NCBI GenBank assembly: GCA_950022295.1
Contig: OX465600.1
Location: 24,713,282-24,777,281 of the forward strand
Reading direction: 5' to 3'
DNA: 64,000 nucleotides
Origin: Bromus sterilis
Lineage: Eukaryota; Streptophyta; Magnoliopsida; Poales; Poaceae
The notes under the pieces are model-generated. The model was not told the origin of the DNA and did no database searches. It was given only the letters and a program-made list of their open reading frames with translations. Positions within the stretch are counted from its first letter, which is position 1; every line of letters begins with the position of its first letter. A program made the position numbers and the translations under genes. Shown one piece after another: positions 1 to 11,486 of this stretch.

Positions 1-225
1 CACCTAAGAAATAGATCCTTACCAGCCAAAAACCCTTGACAACATGTGATTTCTGCATAAGTTTGACGAAGCTAGGACCTTCTGCTGGCAATTTCTTTTC
101 TACCTCCAAAGCTCTGTCCAAAGCAGTCCCGTAGAAGCCCACAACACTAGTTTTTTGAAGAAGCAGGTGCAAAAATCAGCAAGAGTTTGAATGTTGATGG
201 CTGATTCAAGACACACACATACACA

Positions 226-260
<35 letters not shown>

Positions 261-3200
261 AAAGCCTTTAACATGCTACTCACAAGAAAAACAGCAAAAT
301 TTGGAATACCTTACATATTTCTTCTGTCCATCATCATCAGATACCTGTAGAGTGACAACTTGTTCATAGTTAGTCTATTGCTCTAATAAGAAATTTTGAA
401 TCAGCCATCCATATTCCACGGTGTAACATTAGTACATTACTTGATTTTCTTACACTAAATTAGAATATCATATATATCTTCGACAAAACAACAAGGAAAG
501 ATTATTACTTTTGGAAAAGGAGGATTGCAAAACAACAAGCAAAGTTATATGAAAAAGTGATTTTTCTGTCAAGGTTTGAATCATCATAATAATAATGCCT
601 TAAATGAAGCAATATGAAATGATTTCACTACGAACTTACGTCCAGATCAACATCACCATCCTTGTCTTTTCCCTCACCACCGCTGCTGCTTTCAACCAAC
701 AGCTGTTTCTGTTTCAAATTTATCCTAGCATATTTGGAACTTGCTGGCCTCCCTCTCTTCCTCCTCTGTAACACAACCAGTAATAAAAAAAGAGTAAATT
801 ATTCATGGTTAGCGTATTTCTCCAAGAAGAAATTTTAGGTCTAGCCATCCACAGCGCAAAGTGTGACATACAACCTTCTTTAAATACTAAACATATCTTA
901 AGTGAAGTAATTTAAGGCTACTAAAAAAAGTGAAGTATTTTAAGTTATTTCACATAAGGCCTTACCATCATTGTAAACTCAACATCCTTATCACTTTTAC
1001 CATTGCTACCATTGCTGCTGTGAACCAATGTCGGCTTCTGCTCCAGCTTGCTCTTGGCATATCTGGGACCTACTGGCCCCCATGTCTTTCTCCTCTGAAA
1101 ATAAAGAAACCAACAAAAAACAGAGTAGCAAATTTAATTAGTACCTGTTGTATATGCGGGTGCTGTAAATATTATAAACTGCCAGTTTTTTTGGACGAGC
1201 CAAATCTGTGAAGTATTATGAGTTTACTTTCTCGAACACGAGTCAGAATGCATTTTTTTTCTATTAGAAGAAGAAAACCAGCTGGAAGACATAATATTTA
1301 CATGACCGCAACCAATAAAGGCAAAGATTGTAAGAAACTCTAGACAAAACTACACCTAAAAAAACTACGGAAAAGTAAAAGAAAGCCAACAGAAGCAAAT
1401 AAAAGATACACAACACTATCCAGTCATAGGAAGCATCACGACTTCATAACTTATTTGTTCTAATTTCCTTAATATATGTTCATATTACACGCACTTATAC
1501 AATACAAGGATAGAATTAGGGAGCGTATTACTTTATAGGTCTCCGTGATATTTCTCTGGGCTTTGTGTTTATACCGAAAACCTTGACTCTTTCCTGGCTC
1601 ATTCTCCACACTCTGTGGCCTCATAACCTTCCATAATGAGGTTAGATCAATAGGTTGATGCTTGCTCTTTATGAAAATTATGATCAACATGGAAAGGAAT
1701 ACTAATATGACAATATGAAAATATTATTTTTCATCAGGATTGATGCTCTGAGTGGAGGCTGTGGAGCCAATTTTCATCTAATTAAAACACACACTCAAAG
1801 GAACAAACTTAACCTTGTTGCCATGTGGATCACCGTCGTCATGAACTGCCATAGTCTCCTGAACAACACCAATAGCAATCTCCTTGTCCTACAATCAGCA
1901 ATTTTTTATTATTGCATCACCAGAAGTTCAAATTTAGTAAGTCTAAAAACATGAAGAACACAATGTAGTCAGTCTGCACCTTCTCTAGTACCTACAGTAC
2001 TAACGAGCACTACAAGGAAAATTTATAAGCAAATAATTTTGATTTTGTCAGGCATCCACATGGTAAGTGTGGCCGAAGAATCAGAAACAAAAAAAGGCTA
2101 ATAAATTAATTTTTCAGGGTAATCCCGGCCTCTGCATCATTATGATGCACACAACTAAATTTATTAAAAGGTGACAAAAGTTTAGTATAGTCTTCACAAG
2201 AACGAAAAAAAAGGAAAAGACAAAATGTTTGCTAATGAAATGGTTGAAAACAAAAGACTATTGAAGTGGGACCATAACGTATTCTCGGTACATAAAGTTT
2301 GTCCAATGTTCCTTTAATCGACCGACCGGCAAACTAATCGATATAAGTTGTTTGCTATTTGTATCGGAGTATGATTTTTTGGAAAAGGAGAATATATTAA
2401 TATCGAAAAGATACCAATTACACCCGACCTCTGCAACTACGCAATGCCCAAAAGGCAATACGGATGCACTCAGCCAACCAAAACAAAAAGAAAGAAGAAG
2501 TAAAAAGAAAAGTCCCGCTACAGAGATTCAATTCTTGCAGCAGCATCACAACCACCACCAAACCAACACCTGATGTTCAATTCTTCAAAAGAAACGCCTT
2601 CAAGAAGGAAACAATACCAGGCACAACCAATTAAGGCTAGACCTTGGGTTTTCACCCTGAAGATAGTCCCCGCTCTCAAAACAATGCCTTCAGCAAGGTC
2701 AATAGGTCATTGCCAGGCACAACCAATTAAGGCCAGACCTTGGATTTTCACCCTGAGAGACAAGGCTTTGAACCTCACATGTGTTGCCGCCCCTGCTTAC
2801 GAACCACTGCCAAAATTCCTGAAACTCCAAGCTAGTTCCTCATCTACGCAAAGGCTCCAATCACCATTGTTAGTCCTCCAATCTTAGCCTTCGTGACATT
2901 CTCCACCTTTGACTTCACCATGGATTTGCCCATGATGGCAACAGTAGCAGAGCTTCGCGCCACTCCTTGCGTTGCGACCGAATTCCACCCGATCCAGCAA
3001 ACTCCAGGCATACGCCCTTGGGAATTCGCCGGCGGAGCCTTCCGGAACTCGACACTCCAGCCAGATCAAAGAGGACATAACAATCTTCTCCCTGGCGCGA
3101 TTTGGAACCCTAGGACCGCCCCCTTATTCAAGCACACCAGCAGGCCCCCACGCCGCCGGACGAAGCAGCAAAGGAGGAGGTAGCCGCCACGAAATCCAGC

Positions 3201-5256
3201 TATGGGCGGAGGACAACACAAATCAGACACTCGGGTCCAGATCAATGGCCGCCGCCGCGCCGCCGGAGGATCCATCGCGCCGGCCGCCGCCAACTCCCCA
3301 CCCCGGCATCAAGCCCCGGCCCTCAGGGCCGCGCCATCTGGAACCGCCGCCTCCGCCCCACCACCGCCCATGGAGCCGCTGCGACGAGACCCTCACCTCC
3401 CCTCAGTCCGCGAGAGGGGGCCGCTACCGCCGCCGGCGTGGGCGACAGCGCGGCCAGGGATCTTGGGAGAGGGAGGACCGGCGGCGGGGAGGAGGGTCGC
3501 CTCCGGAGTCGCTCGGGCGGAGAGCGACCCGGGAGGAAGGGGAGGAGGAGAGGGGAGTGGCGGGGAGAGGGAGATCGGCGGCGACGGGAGTCCTGGCGGC
3601 GGCGGCTCGGTATCGGAGTATGATAGATGAGAACATGTAAGAATTTGATACTCTGAATCCTGAAGAACTGAGAGGACTGAAATGAATCATTGTGAGGTCA
3701 GATGGTCCATGGAGGTTCTAACCATTGGCTCAAAATTATCATCATCGTCATCAGCAGCAGCAGCAATGTGTCTACTGATGCTACTGCTGTTGTCAATCAA
3801 AGAGAGCCTCTGATGCACTAATGCCATCTTCTGCCCCATCTTGGTCTTGGCAGACTGAGAATCACCCGCTGGCGTCCCTCCTTTCGTATGAAAGTTATTT
3901 TAGCAATCAATAAAGACTAATTGTTATACAGTGCCAATGACTCATGAGCACTACGATAAGCATACAACTTTTAGTCTGCTGGGCAGTTTCAGAAAAAAGC
4001 TAGTAATGAAATTGCTTTTTTTTTAGAAAAGGGGAAAGCTAGTAATGAAATTGCTGACACAAAAGACTATGGAAGGGGCCAAATAACAGGCTGAGACTCC
4101 CGGATACTCTAGCCGATAAAACTAAAAGACATTCTGCAACACTTGTCAGCAATGTGCCGATAAGAGGTGATGAGCTCTGCTGTTGAATCCATGGGCCAAC
4201 AGACAAACTACACGACAAAATCCATTTCCTGCTCATATCATTTCTACATTATCAGTAATGTCCGATTGTTTCTAGGAAAAAAAGAGTGTATTATATTTAT
4301 GAGAACATGCATTTGAAATACGTATATGAGAACAAGTATTTGATATATTCTCAAGCTTGGAAGAACAGAGGTTTCTGGAATGCAGTAATGTGAGATCAGA
4401 TGGTTCCAAGAAGGTTCTCACCATCGGCTCAAAATCAATCGATAATATTGTTACTAAATGTCATCTAGTGATTTAGCAGTAATCAAGGATTCAGAAACAA
4501 CATAGAAGGTCTAATGAAATGGTTCACAAAAAAGACTACTGAAGTGGCCTCGTAACATGCATTTGACACTCTGAATACTGGAAGAACAGAGGTGCCTGAA
4601 ATACAGCAACCTGAATTCAGATGGTTCCAGAGTGGTTCTCACCGTCGGCTCAAAATCGTGAGCGAGACATCTTTGATGGACCATCTTCTGCCCCGACTTG
4701 GGCTTGGCAGACTGGGGATCAGCCTCTGGCGTCCCTCTCTTCCTCTGGAAAATATTCGGGCAACAGATCAATAATTCTGTTACCAAACCTCCTAGTGATG
4801 TAGCAATAAGTAGTTTTCTACTCAGTTTGTTCTTAACAAAGTTTTCTACTTAGTTCACCCAAGGCGAGACAAAAATCTCCCGCGGTGAAAAAGGGGACTG
4901 AATATAAAATAAAATGATTATACAGCAAACATTCCAAATGTACGAATTCGAGAATCAACATTCCACGAAGCCCTAGCAGCTGGATATTCAATCGGAGAAA
5001 ACGATGTTTTTTTTTGTTCTTAATCTCAAGAATCAATCGCCCCCTCCTTTTTTTGTGTGCAAGAATCACATGAATAAATCGAGCAAATCAACAGAAGGAC
5101 AACACTGCGTAGAGAAAATAGCATGAAGAAATCCCAGGAAATCCTAGCATGAATAAATAAATAAATGAGTTGAGTGGGGTCGGACGATTGGGAGGAGGAG
5201 GCGAGGGAGGGAGGGGAGGAGGGGGACTTCACTTTGGTGGGCTCGTCAGTCGCCAT
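1..5256 (-). CDS. B3-domain protein with AT-hook-like exons (partial, C-terminus off the left edge)
   Basis: Minus-strand exons can be read with good splice borders. The start exon begins at the ATG at 5256-5254 (MATDEPTKVKSPSSPP...). Others lie at about 4744-4643, 3883-3723, 1888-1814, about 1672-1532, 1094-966, 765-640 and 146-23. The 765-640 exon begins RRKRGRPASSKYAR, an AT-hook-like (RGRP) basic motif, and 1094-966 is a diverged partner. The last visible exon reads LPAEGPSFVKLMQKSHVVKG then FWL, the opening of a plant B3 DNA-binding domain as in the rice Os06g0194400/Os05g0481400 group (ABI3/VP1-REM type), and then a GTAAGG donor. The rest of the B3 fold lies beyond position 1. The role inferred from the family is a nuclear DNA-binding regulator. 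The exon-1 donor and some phases are not resolved, so exon joining is tentative. A retroposon occupies the intron at 2.4-3.6 kb. Confidence 0.72.
211..256. repeat. (CA)n microsatellite
   Basis: An almost pure run of AC dinucleotides, interrupted once or twice near its left end, lies in an intron of the B3 gene. Confidence 0.9.
640..1094 (-). repeat. Pair of duplicated AT-hook exons in the B3 gene
   Basis: Two neighbouring exons (1094-966 and 765-640) share the same layout. Each follows a CAG acceptor and starts RRK. Each then has a GP/RP motif, a S/PRYAK or SKYAR segment, a KLEQK/NLKQK segment, LV-x-SS and a run of Gly/Ser/Asp-Lys, and ends in a GTAAG-type donor. Both are multiples of three in length (129 and 126 nt), so either can be kept or skipped without changing frame. 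This looks like tandem exon duplication. Confidence 0.6.
2376..3609 (-). mobile_element. Retroposed non-LTR element in a B3-gene intron
   Basis: A 15-bp direct repeat, GTATCGGAGTATGAT, flanks the segment at 2361-2375 and 3610-3624. Read on the minus strand the insert starts with a GC-rich CCGCCGCC segment and contains two copies of a GGGTGAAAAYCCAAGGTC block (2757-2714 and 2660-2613 region). It finishes with the 3' end common on Triticeae non-LTR retroelements (GCAGAGGTCGGGTGTAATTG, then a short A tail) next to the target duplication. Open frames here in all phases are low-complexity and carry no recognisable domain. It has no reverse transcriptase, so it would have needed a LINE partner in trans. 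It could instead be a processed transcript copy; the A tail and target duplication fit both readings. Confidence 0.7.
3723..4744 (-). repeat. Second set of duplicated exons (GQKM-DFEP type) in the B3 gene
   Basis: Minus-strand exons at about 3883-3723 and 4744-4643 share TPA/E-x-D-x-QSAK-x-K-x-GQKM, a later HQR motif and a DFEP/NFEP ending just before a G(T)GAGAACC-like donor. A third, degenerate copy of the exon end (DFEPM then GTGAGAACC) is visible at about 4413-4432. The 4744-4643 copy starts RKRG after a CAG acceptor, like the AT-hook exons further downstream in the gene. They are best explained by repeated segmental duplication of one exon plus flanking intron. Confidence 0.55.
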
Positions 5257-5464
5257 GGTTTGCTGCGCTGCGCTTGCGTCGGGAGCTCCGATGGGTGGAG
5301 TGAGTGTGACTGTGAGTGTGAGTGTGAGCCAGAGGAGGAAGAGGGGATTATTCACACACTGGTAAATAAATAGTATAGGCACTACAGCACAAAGCGTCAC
5401 TTCAAACCGACACGTGTACATTTTCCAGTTATTACCACCGAGCATGTGTACAGTCATCAGGTTG

Positions 5465-5712
5465 TAAGCATTAAAATATCATATTTAAGGTGAGGTGAAG
5501 GAGAGAAGAGAGAAGAGAGAAGAGGTTACAGATTAGTAGCCAGCTGTAGTACGTGCTCCTAGACAGTTTGTGAGATAGACATATGGACCATATATCAATA
5601 AAATAGTACATATTTATACCTAACCATTATACTAGTTAGCTATAAAGTTGACTATAGATGACATGGCATCCTCTTACAGCCAATAAGCCGACTATATTAT
5701 TAACCATGTTGT
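5465..5712 (-). mobile_element. Degenerate Tourist-type MITE
   Basis: Its order of segments (TAGTAGCCAGCT, CACGTGCTCCTAG-like block, CAGTTTGTGAGA, GGACCATATAT, TAACCATGTTG) matches the reverse complement of the Tourist element at 25813-26086. Its left terminus is blurred by a GA-rich stretch at 5490-5530. It lies in the upstream region of the B3 gene. Confidence 0.55.
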
Positions 5713-5971
5713 TAGTGCTTGTGTGGTGTGAGTACCTGTCCAACATGCATTTTTCTACTATTATTATCTTGGCAAACTCAAGTCCTACAATTTTTCTTTT
5801 CAAAAGGAAACATCCGAAATGCATTTGGGATGCACCTGGAATTTTTTTGTGTCTCCTCCCGGTCTGGCTTTGGTTTCACAGGTAGCTCGAGGGAGCCTGG
5901 GTCAAGATTTTTTTTATGGATTCGAGCTCGGCGAATGCAAGCGCGATTTTTGCTTTCTCTTTTGATACGAT

Positions 5972-6329
5972 GGCCCTGTTTGGATGGTTAGAATTAGAGG
6001 TGGTTAGGTTGGATCGAACTACTCCATAACGACATTCAAATAGGAGAATTAGATTTGGTTAGATGTATTTAATTCATCCAAAAAAGTTAATTCATTAAAG
6101 AGATGCTTATTTGAATTAGAGTTAGACGGGGCTCAGAAAAAATTACTTTTTCCTCTACCTTCACCATATCAAATTCTGGTTAAAGGAGTCAAATTATTGG
6201 AGAAAGTACATTTATTGGCAATCTAACTCGGCCATTCAAACACCTCTTTGGTTAGAGTTAGTTCAGTGTTAGTTCAGGGTTAAAATCTAACTCTAACCTC
6301 TAACCGAGTTAGAGTATCCATACAGGGCC
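5972..6329. mobile_element. MITE with GGCCCTGTTTGGAT termini
   Basis: The left end (GGCCCTGTTTGGATGGTTAG) is matched by the inverted right end (GGCCCTGTATGGATACTC). The terminal inverted repeats run about 30 bp and both contain a GTTAGAG motif. The interior is AT-rich with many GTTAGA/TCTAAC inversions and has no ORF. A possible 3-bp target duplication GAT borders it. The superfamily (PIF/Harbinger or hAT) is uncertain. Confidence 0.75.
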
Positions 6330-7690
6330 GATCTTTGTGTTGTCTGTAGTTTATGCGCTTCATATTGCCATTATTGTGCCACTAGGGCTCCATATCTTAA
6401 GCTTGAAGTAGGTGTAAGATAGGATTGTCACGAATTGCGTACGTCTGCTCTCTAATTTTGCGTTGTACATAATTCCGTTCCGCATTGTTTGGTAGGTCAC
6501 AGGGCTCAATCGAAGTTTGTATAACCAAGTTATGGCCTTTCATAACCAAAACCGCTCACAATTTTTTTGGATACTGCGCGGACCATATCCACGCCATCCT
6601 GATCCGTGTCCCGGTTTGATCAAGATTGATCTTTGCGTGCTACAATAGGGTTTATAGCACACTGTCTTTCCCAATGACAGATAGACCTCTAGGTATAAGT
6701 TGTGGCACGACCTACGAAGCACGCGTCTCGGAGCAGATCATGAAATCAACACTTCAAACCTTCATGGGAAATCAATATGATCTATAATCACATGTCCAAT
6801 CTACATATCTACATATGAATTTCTATCACGAATTCATCACCACACAGCGGAGGCTCTGATATCACTGATGAGTTACACGACACGCTATGCTAGCGCCAAA
6901 TAAAAAAAAATCTACCACGCACAACCAGAAAAATGTTGATGAGGAAGAACTACCTGATTAATTAGGAATGCGCATCGGCGGCTACTCCTCGTGAATCACA
7001 GGAACTAATTCCTCAAACTATTCCCCGAGCGATCCCGCGAACCGATCCGTCCCAAGCGCCACACGTGCGGCGCCTCCAAGGGATGCGCACATGCAAGGAG
7101 GGGTGTCAGGAGGCAAACTGCTAGGTCCTTCGCACAACCTAGATGAGGAGTGGCAGCGATTACGGTTGTGGCTTGGGATGGGGGTCCCCCGAGCGTGTAC
7201 ATCTCATGGATTGCCCGTGTCGTGCCATCACGGGGGAAGGGGGCTTTCTGGGGATGCGACACACCTCGCCCGTGGGTGGGCGGGTTAGATTTTTGCGAGC
7301 GAGGACTCGTGGTACCCTCCTTGGGATGATTCTCCAGTTGTGGTGGTGTGGAGTTGCTCGGCGCATCGGGAAGTGAAGAAGTCAAGGGCCTCGAGAAGCC
7401 GAGCGGCGACTACGGAGGAGCACCCAGGGGGTCTTGCTCATGCTGGGGAGGTCACTCGTCGCGATGGCTGCAAGCCTCGTGGATCCGAAAGAGCTCGACG
7501 GGGACCCCGAGCGGTGCCGGGGATTTAGGAGGCGTGTTGCGAGGCACTGCAGGCTCTGATGTGCGCCACGAAGCGATGGCCGCTCCCCGCTCCGGGTTAA
7601 TGTAGTTGCGGAACACAGGCGCGATCCCGGAACATTCACCTAAGGAGTATCCATTCCTCGTGTAGCCAAAAGAAGTTCGACGAAAACCCT
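6330..7690. other. Intergenic, no supported gene
   Basis: 6330-7000 is unremarkable AT-rich sequence. 7000-7640 is GC-rich with overlapping open frames on both strands, but none shows a domain, consistent codon use or splice structure. It is probably decayed repeat sequence. Confidence 0.5.
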
Positions 7691-7699
7691 GTTGTCACA

Positions 7700-8665
7700 T
7701 GTTGTCACAACGGTTTTAATCATCGGAATTCTAAAAAAAAAGGAAAGTAATGATGAAAAGTAATTGTGAATAGTGTCTCATACTTACATTGGACACAGAC
7801 AAGCAACTTCAGGGATGGTGCTAGTGAGCCAAGTAGGATGAACAAGTTTCGTATCACACGGCTCACAAGACCACCCTTAATGTCACATCTAGTGCCACAA
7901 TCTGTTTTAATCATCGGCATTCGAAACAAAAAGAGAAAAATACTTTGGATTTGCGCCTCATACTTAGATTGTACACACACAAGCAACTGTTGGGACGGTT
8001 CTACTAAGCTAAGTAGCATGCACAAGATTTGTATTTGTGCATATTACAAGGCTCACTAGCCCGTCCCTGCTGTTATATGGTGTCACAACGGTTTTAATCA
8101 TCGGCATTCGAAAAAGGTAATAATGAAAAATAATTTGGATTTGTCCCTCATACTTAGATTGGAACACACAAACGATTTCAGGGATGGAGCCGATGAGCCA
8201 AGTAGGATGCACAAGTTCCATATTTGTGTATATCACAAGGCTCACTGGACCATCCCCGATGTCACATAGTGCTATAACGATTTTAATCATCAACATTCAA
8301 AACAAAAGGAGAAAAGTAATAATGAAAATTAATTTGGAATTGTGCCTCATACTTAATTATATTGGACACACACAAGCAACTTAAAAGATGGTGCAAGTGA
8401 GCCAAATAGGATGCACAATTTTTGTATTTGTGCATATCACAAGGCTCACAAGACCATCCCCGATGTCACATAGTGCCACAATATTTTAATCATCGGCATT
8501 CTAAAAAAAGGGCAAAATTTATCATGAAAATTTACACGGTGCCTCATACTTACATTGGACACACACAAGCAACTACAGGATGGAGCCAGCGAGCCAAATA
8601 TATCATAAGGGTCACTGGACCATCACTGTTATCGCATAGTGACGTAACATATTAATCATGTCGAA
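7700..8665. repeat. Tandem array, unit about 190 bp, about five copies
   Basis: The anchor TTTTAATCATCGG recurs at about 7714, 7905, 8092, 8281 and 8484, with a truncated copy near 8650. Spacings are about 191, 187, 189, 203 and 166 bp. Each unit also carries CTCATACTTA-ATTGGACACAC, GATGG-GAGCCAAGTAGGATG and CACAAGGCTCAC. Copies are well diverged by point changes and indels. There is no coding potential. Confidence 0.85.
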
Positions 8666-8987
8666 ACCCATGGAAAACTGTGGCATAACCTTTGCTAAAA
8701 ATTAGACATATCAAGTGCCTGAATTTGCTGAAACAGAAATTAATCAACATTCCGGCAAAACATAGGTCAGTCGTAGTTTCCCTTCAAACAATGTTCAAGC
8801 TACAAGAGAGACATGGATGGTATTTATCTCAAACTTATAAGATTTCTTTGATCTTAAAATAAAATGGTGGACTGATGACTCGAGCATTTCCTTTTATCTT
8901 GAACTCAAGAAACCAAATAGCAACCAAACAAAACGAAAATAGCAACGAATAATTAAGGGGAGGTGAAGAAGAAGTTGGGATGCTCAC

Positions 8988-9043
8988 TAGATGGTTGTCG
9001 AGGATGCGGCAATCGTCGAGGAACCTAACATCAGTGATGTTCT
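8988..9043 (-). other. Isolated exon-like segment
   Basis: On the minus strand a 56-nt block has a good acceptor (CTTGGTGCAG) and donor (GTGAGC). It reads ENITDVRFLDDCRILDNHL in one frame. No flanking exon was found and the protein was not recognised. It may be a captured or decayed gene fragment. Confidence 0.3.
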
Positions 9044-9120
9044 CTGCACCAAGAAAAACATTTAAGTAAATATGTCACAATAGGAACACCATCATGAACA
9101 TTACTATCATTTAACAAAAT

Positions 9121-9310
9121 AATTTTTCTTCTTTTATTGTTCTAATCCTATTCTTCTTTCTCCTTCTATTCTTTTTCTCTTCTTCTCCTCCTACTACTTC
9201 TTCTTCCCCTCCTCCTTCTTCATCTACTTCCTTTTCTTCTTATATCTACTTCCACTTCTCCTTTCTTTTTTTATTCGATTTCCTTTCTTTATTGTATTTT
9301 ATTTCCTAAT
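9121..9310. repeat. Polypyrimidine low-complexity tract
   Basis: About 190 bp is almost entirely C and T (TTCTTCTCC-type repeats) on the plus strand. Confidence 0.8.
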
Positions 9311-11014
9311 ATGCTAATAATCTAATTACAAACTAAAAATTTGACTAAATTTAACTAAATATAACTATATTTGTATAACTCTAACAATACAATCAACTAA
9401 CTAAATTTGATCCGCGCTAGTAATATAAGCCTGAAGCGCCGGCTCATGTACCCGCGCTGCTGTTCTTCATTCTTCGAATTCTATGACCATTATCCTATTA
9501 GTGTTTTTGTGCTCGATGCATAGCACTTTGCATGGTCTATAATGAAAGAAAGAAAAATACTATTTATTGTAATAGTGAGTAATATTAACCATCACAATTA
9601 CTTAAGGGTCATTTTGCGATTATTGAACTTTTGTTTCCTCGCATCAAGATAGAGGCAGGCAAAAGGGGGATTTTCGTCGTTTGTGGATCAGTCGAATAAA
9701 TTTAGCGACACGGCTATATAACGTATTCGATAGTTATAATAAATTAATACACAACATGTACAAGAGGAAATTGATTCTTAATCATAAAATGCTTGCACAA
9801 GTAGCTGTATAAAATCAAAATAATCTTTATACGATTTTCAATACAATAAAGAACATCAATTAAAGGGATAACTAAAGTAATATACTGGGATAATAAGAGA
9901 GGAATTCCCAGAGAGGAAACTCCGAAAAAATACAGTAAATTAAGATTAAGTGGTAGGAATCAACGAGTTGAATTACTATCTTTATAATATATATAGGTCT
10001 GGCCGTTTCGAATTCGAATAAAACATCAATAATCGAAACTTAAGTTCCGATTGTTGTTACTTAAATTTCGGTTGTAGTTTCTTAAGGTTCGATTGGATTG
10101 TACTTTCACGTTAATTGAGGAATGGTTTATATGCTTATTTTATAATTCGGCAAGCATTCTTTCCCAACCGATTGCACTTCATTTCTTTATCGGGTATTGT
10201 TTTTGCGCACATTCATTTTCTATCCGTTGCAACGCACACGCATAGCTAGGCCTGAATTACGGTAGTAATATCGTATTGAATCATTCACAAACTAAGAACA
10301 TAATACTACTACTGAAGATGACAAGAGACTATACCAAGGAAGCGTGGATGAAGACACCAAGATGTCACAAAGATAACATTGGAAAGTCGGCAGAAGAGAT
10401 CGAGCAAGAGATCACATAGAGAATATGTCAATGAGATGGACTAGCACACTATGCAACCCCTCAAGTGAGGTTAACCGCAAGGCGTTACAACACAAGGCAC
10501 GAGGTGTGCCCCGACACGAAAGGGCAAGATGGCATCGCTTTCAATGAGTTTAGCCGCGAGGTGTGCACCAACACAATGGTGAGGCATGCCCTGTCATGAA
10601 AGGACAAAGCGATGCTAGGAAGGAATCGAGATGGTGCATGGGCGTTGGAGGTGGATCCTATTAATTTCAACTCGCACCGTATTGTATTTGAAGGGAAAAT
10701 GGCAGGTGCTCTGCCTTGGCATTATAGATTAGGAATTTACAGGGAGAGAGGCCCTAGGGTCAAGAGGTGAGGGGGACAGGGAGGGCTACAGAAGTGTGCG
10801 CCTCATCCCTGCCTCTACAAAATTTGCAATGTCTACTGTTGTTAGAGAAACTACGTTGTCAGGCGCGGAGGCAACAAAATTTGCAATGTCTGCAACTCGC
10901 ACCTTATTTATACTCGACTCAAGTTTGCACGTCAATTGATATTATCCCGTTGCAACACATTGACCCTTTTGCTAGTATATATGATGAAGCTAGAGACAAT
11001 GATAAATAGATACG
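9311..11014. other. Intergenic, no supported gene
   Basis: AT-rich sequence. The block at 10320-10680 and the short open frames at 10485-10670 and 10767-11009 show no domain or splice structure. A short duplicated phrase, AAAATTTGCAATGTCT, occurs at about 10817 and 10875. Confidence 0.5.
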
Positions 11015-11016
11015 TA

Positions 11017-11101
11017 CTACTTCCGTTCAAACTTAAGTGACGTGGTTTTAGTTAACACTTGTTTAATTCAAATCACGTCATTTATTTTTGAACGGTAGGA
11101 G
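11017..11101. mobile_element. Stowaway MITE
   Basis: An 85-bp element with inverted ends CTACTTCCGTTCAAA and CTCCTACCGTTCAAA is flanked by TA duplications at 11015-11016 and 11102-11103. It is the standard Stowaway (Tc1/Mariner-derived) form. Confidence 0.85.
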
Positions 11102-11486
11102 TACAAAGTAGAGTCCTACTTTAGACGGCTAAAAAAGTAGAATGGAGAGGAAACGAGAGGAATCAGGTAGTCCTGCGGCCTTTATTACATTTCAAAGACT
11201 CCTATCCAGTGAGAGGCATAAACATATAAGTTTCTGCGGGCCCACAAATCCTATGCACCTACGGAAATCCAGCGAGTTTCAAAGTCAAATCGCATATTAA
11301 GCACACTAATACAGACAACGGTACAACACAACCATGATTTTGTTGATACAATAACATAATGTTTGAAATGAGTTTCTCTTATTCTATTGCATAAAGGTAC
11401 AAACATACACTTCCAATACTGACATATGTACTGAAACTACAGGTGCACGAACATGCATTGCCACGTTAATATAAAAGCTATCTATA

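Noticed and set aside
2972..3640. Long overlapping Pro/Arg/Gly-rich open frames as a gene
   Set aside because: GC-rich low-complexity sequence is open in several frames on both strands. It lies inside a retroposed insert and shows no domain.
7005..7639. GC-rich open frames on both strands
   Set aside because: No domain, no consistent frame, no splice structure.
7700..8665. Repeat-spacer array resembling CRISPR
   Set aside because: Whole 190-bp units repeat, not short repeats with unique spacers, and the genome is a plant's.
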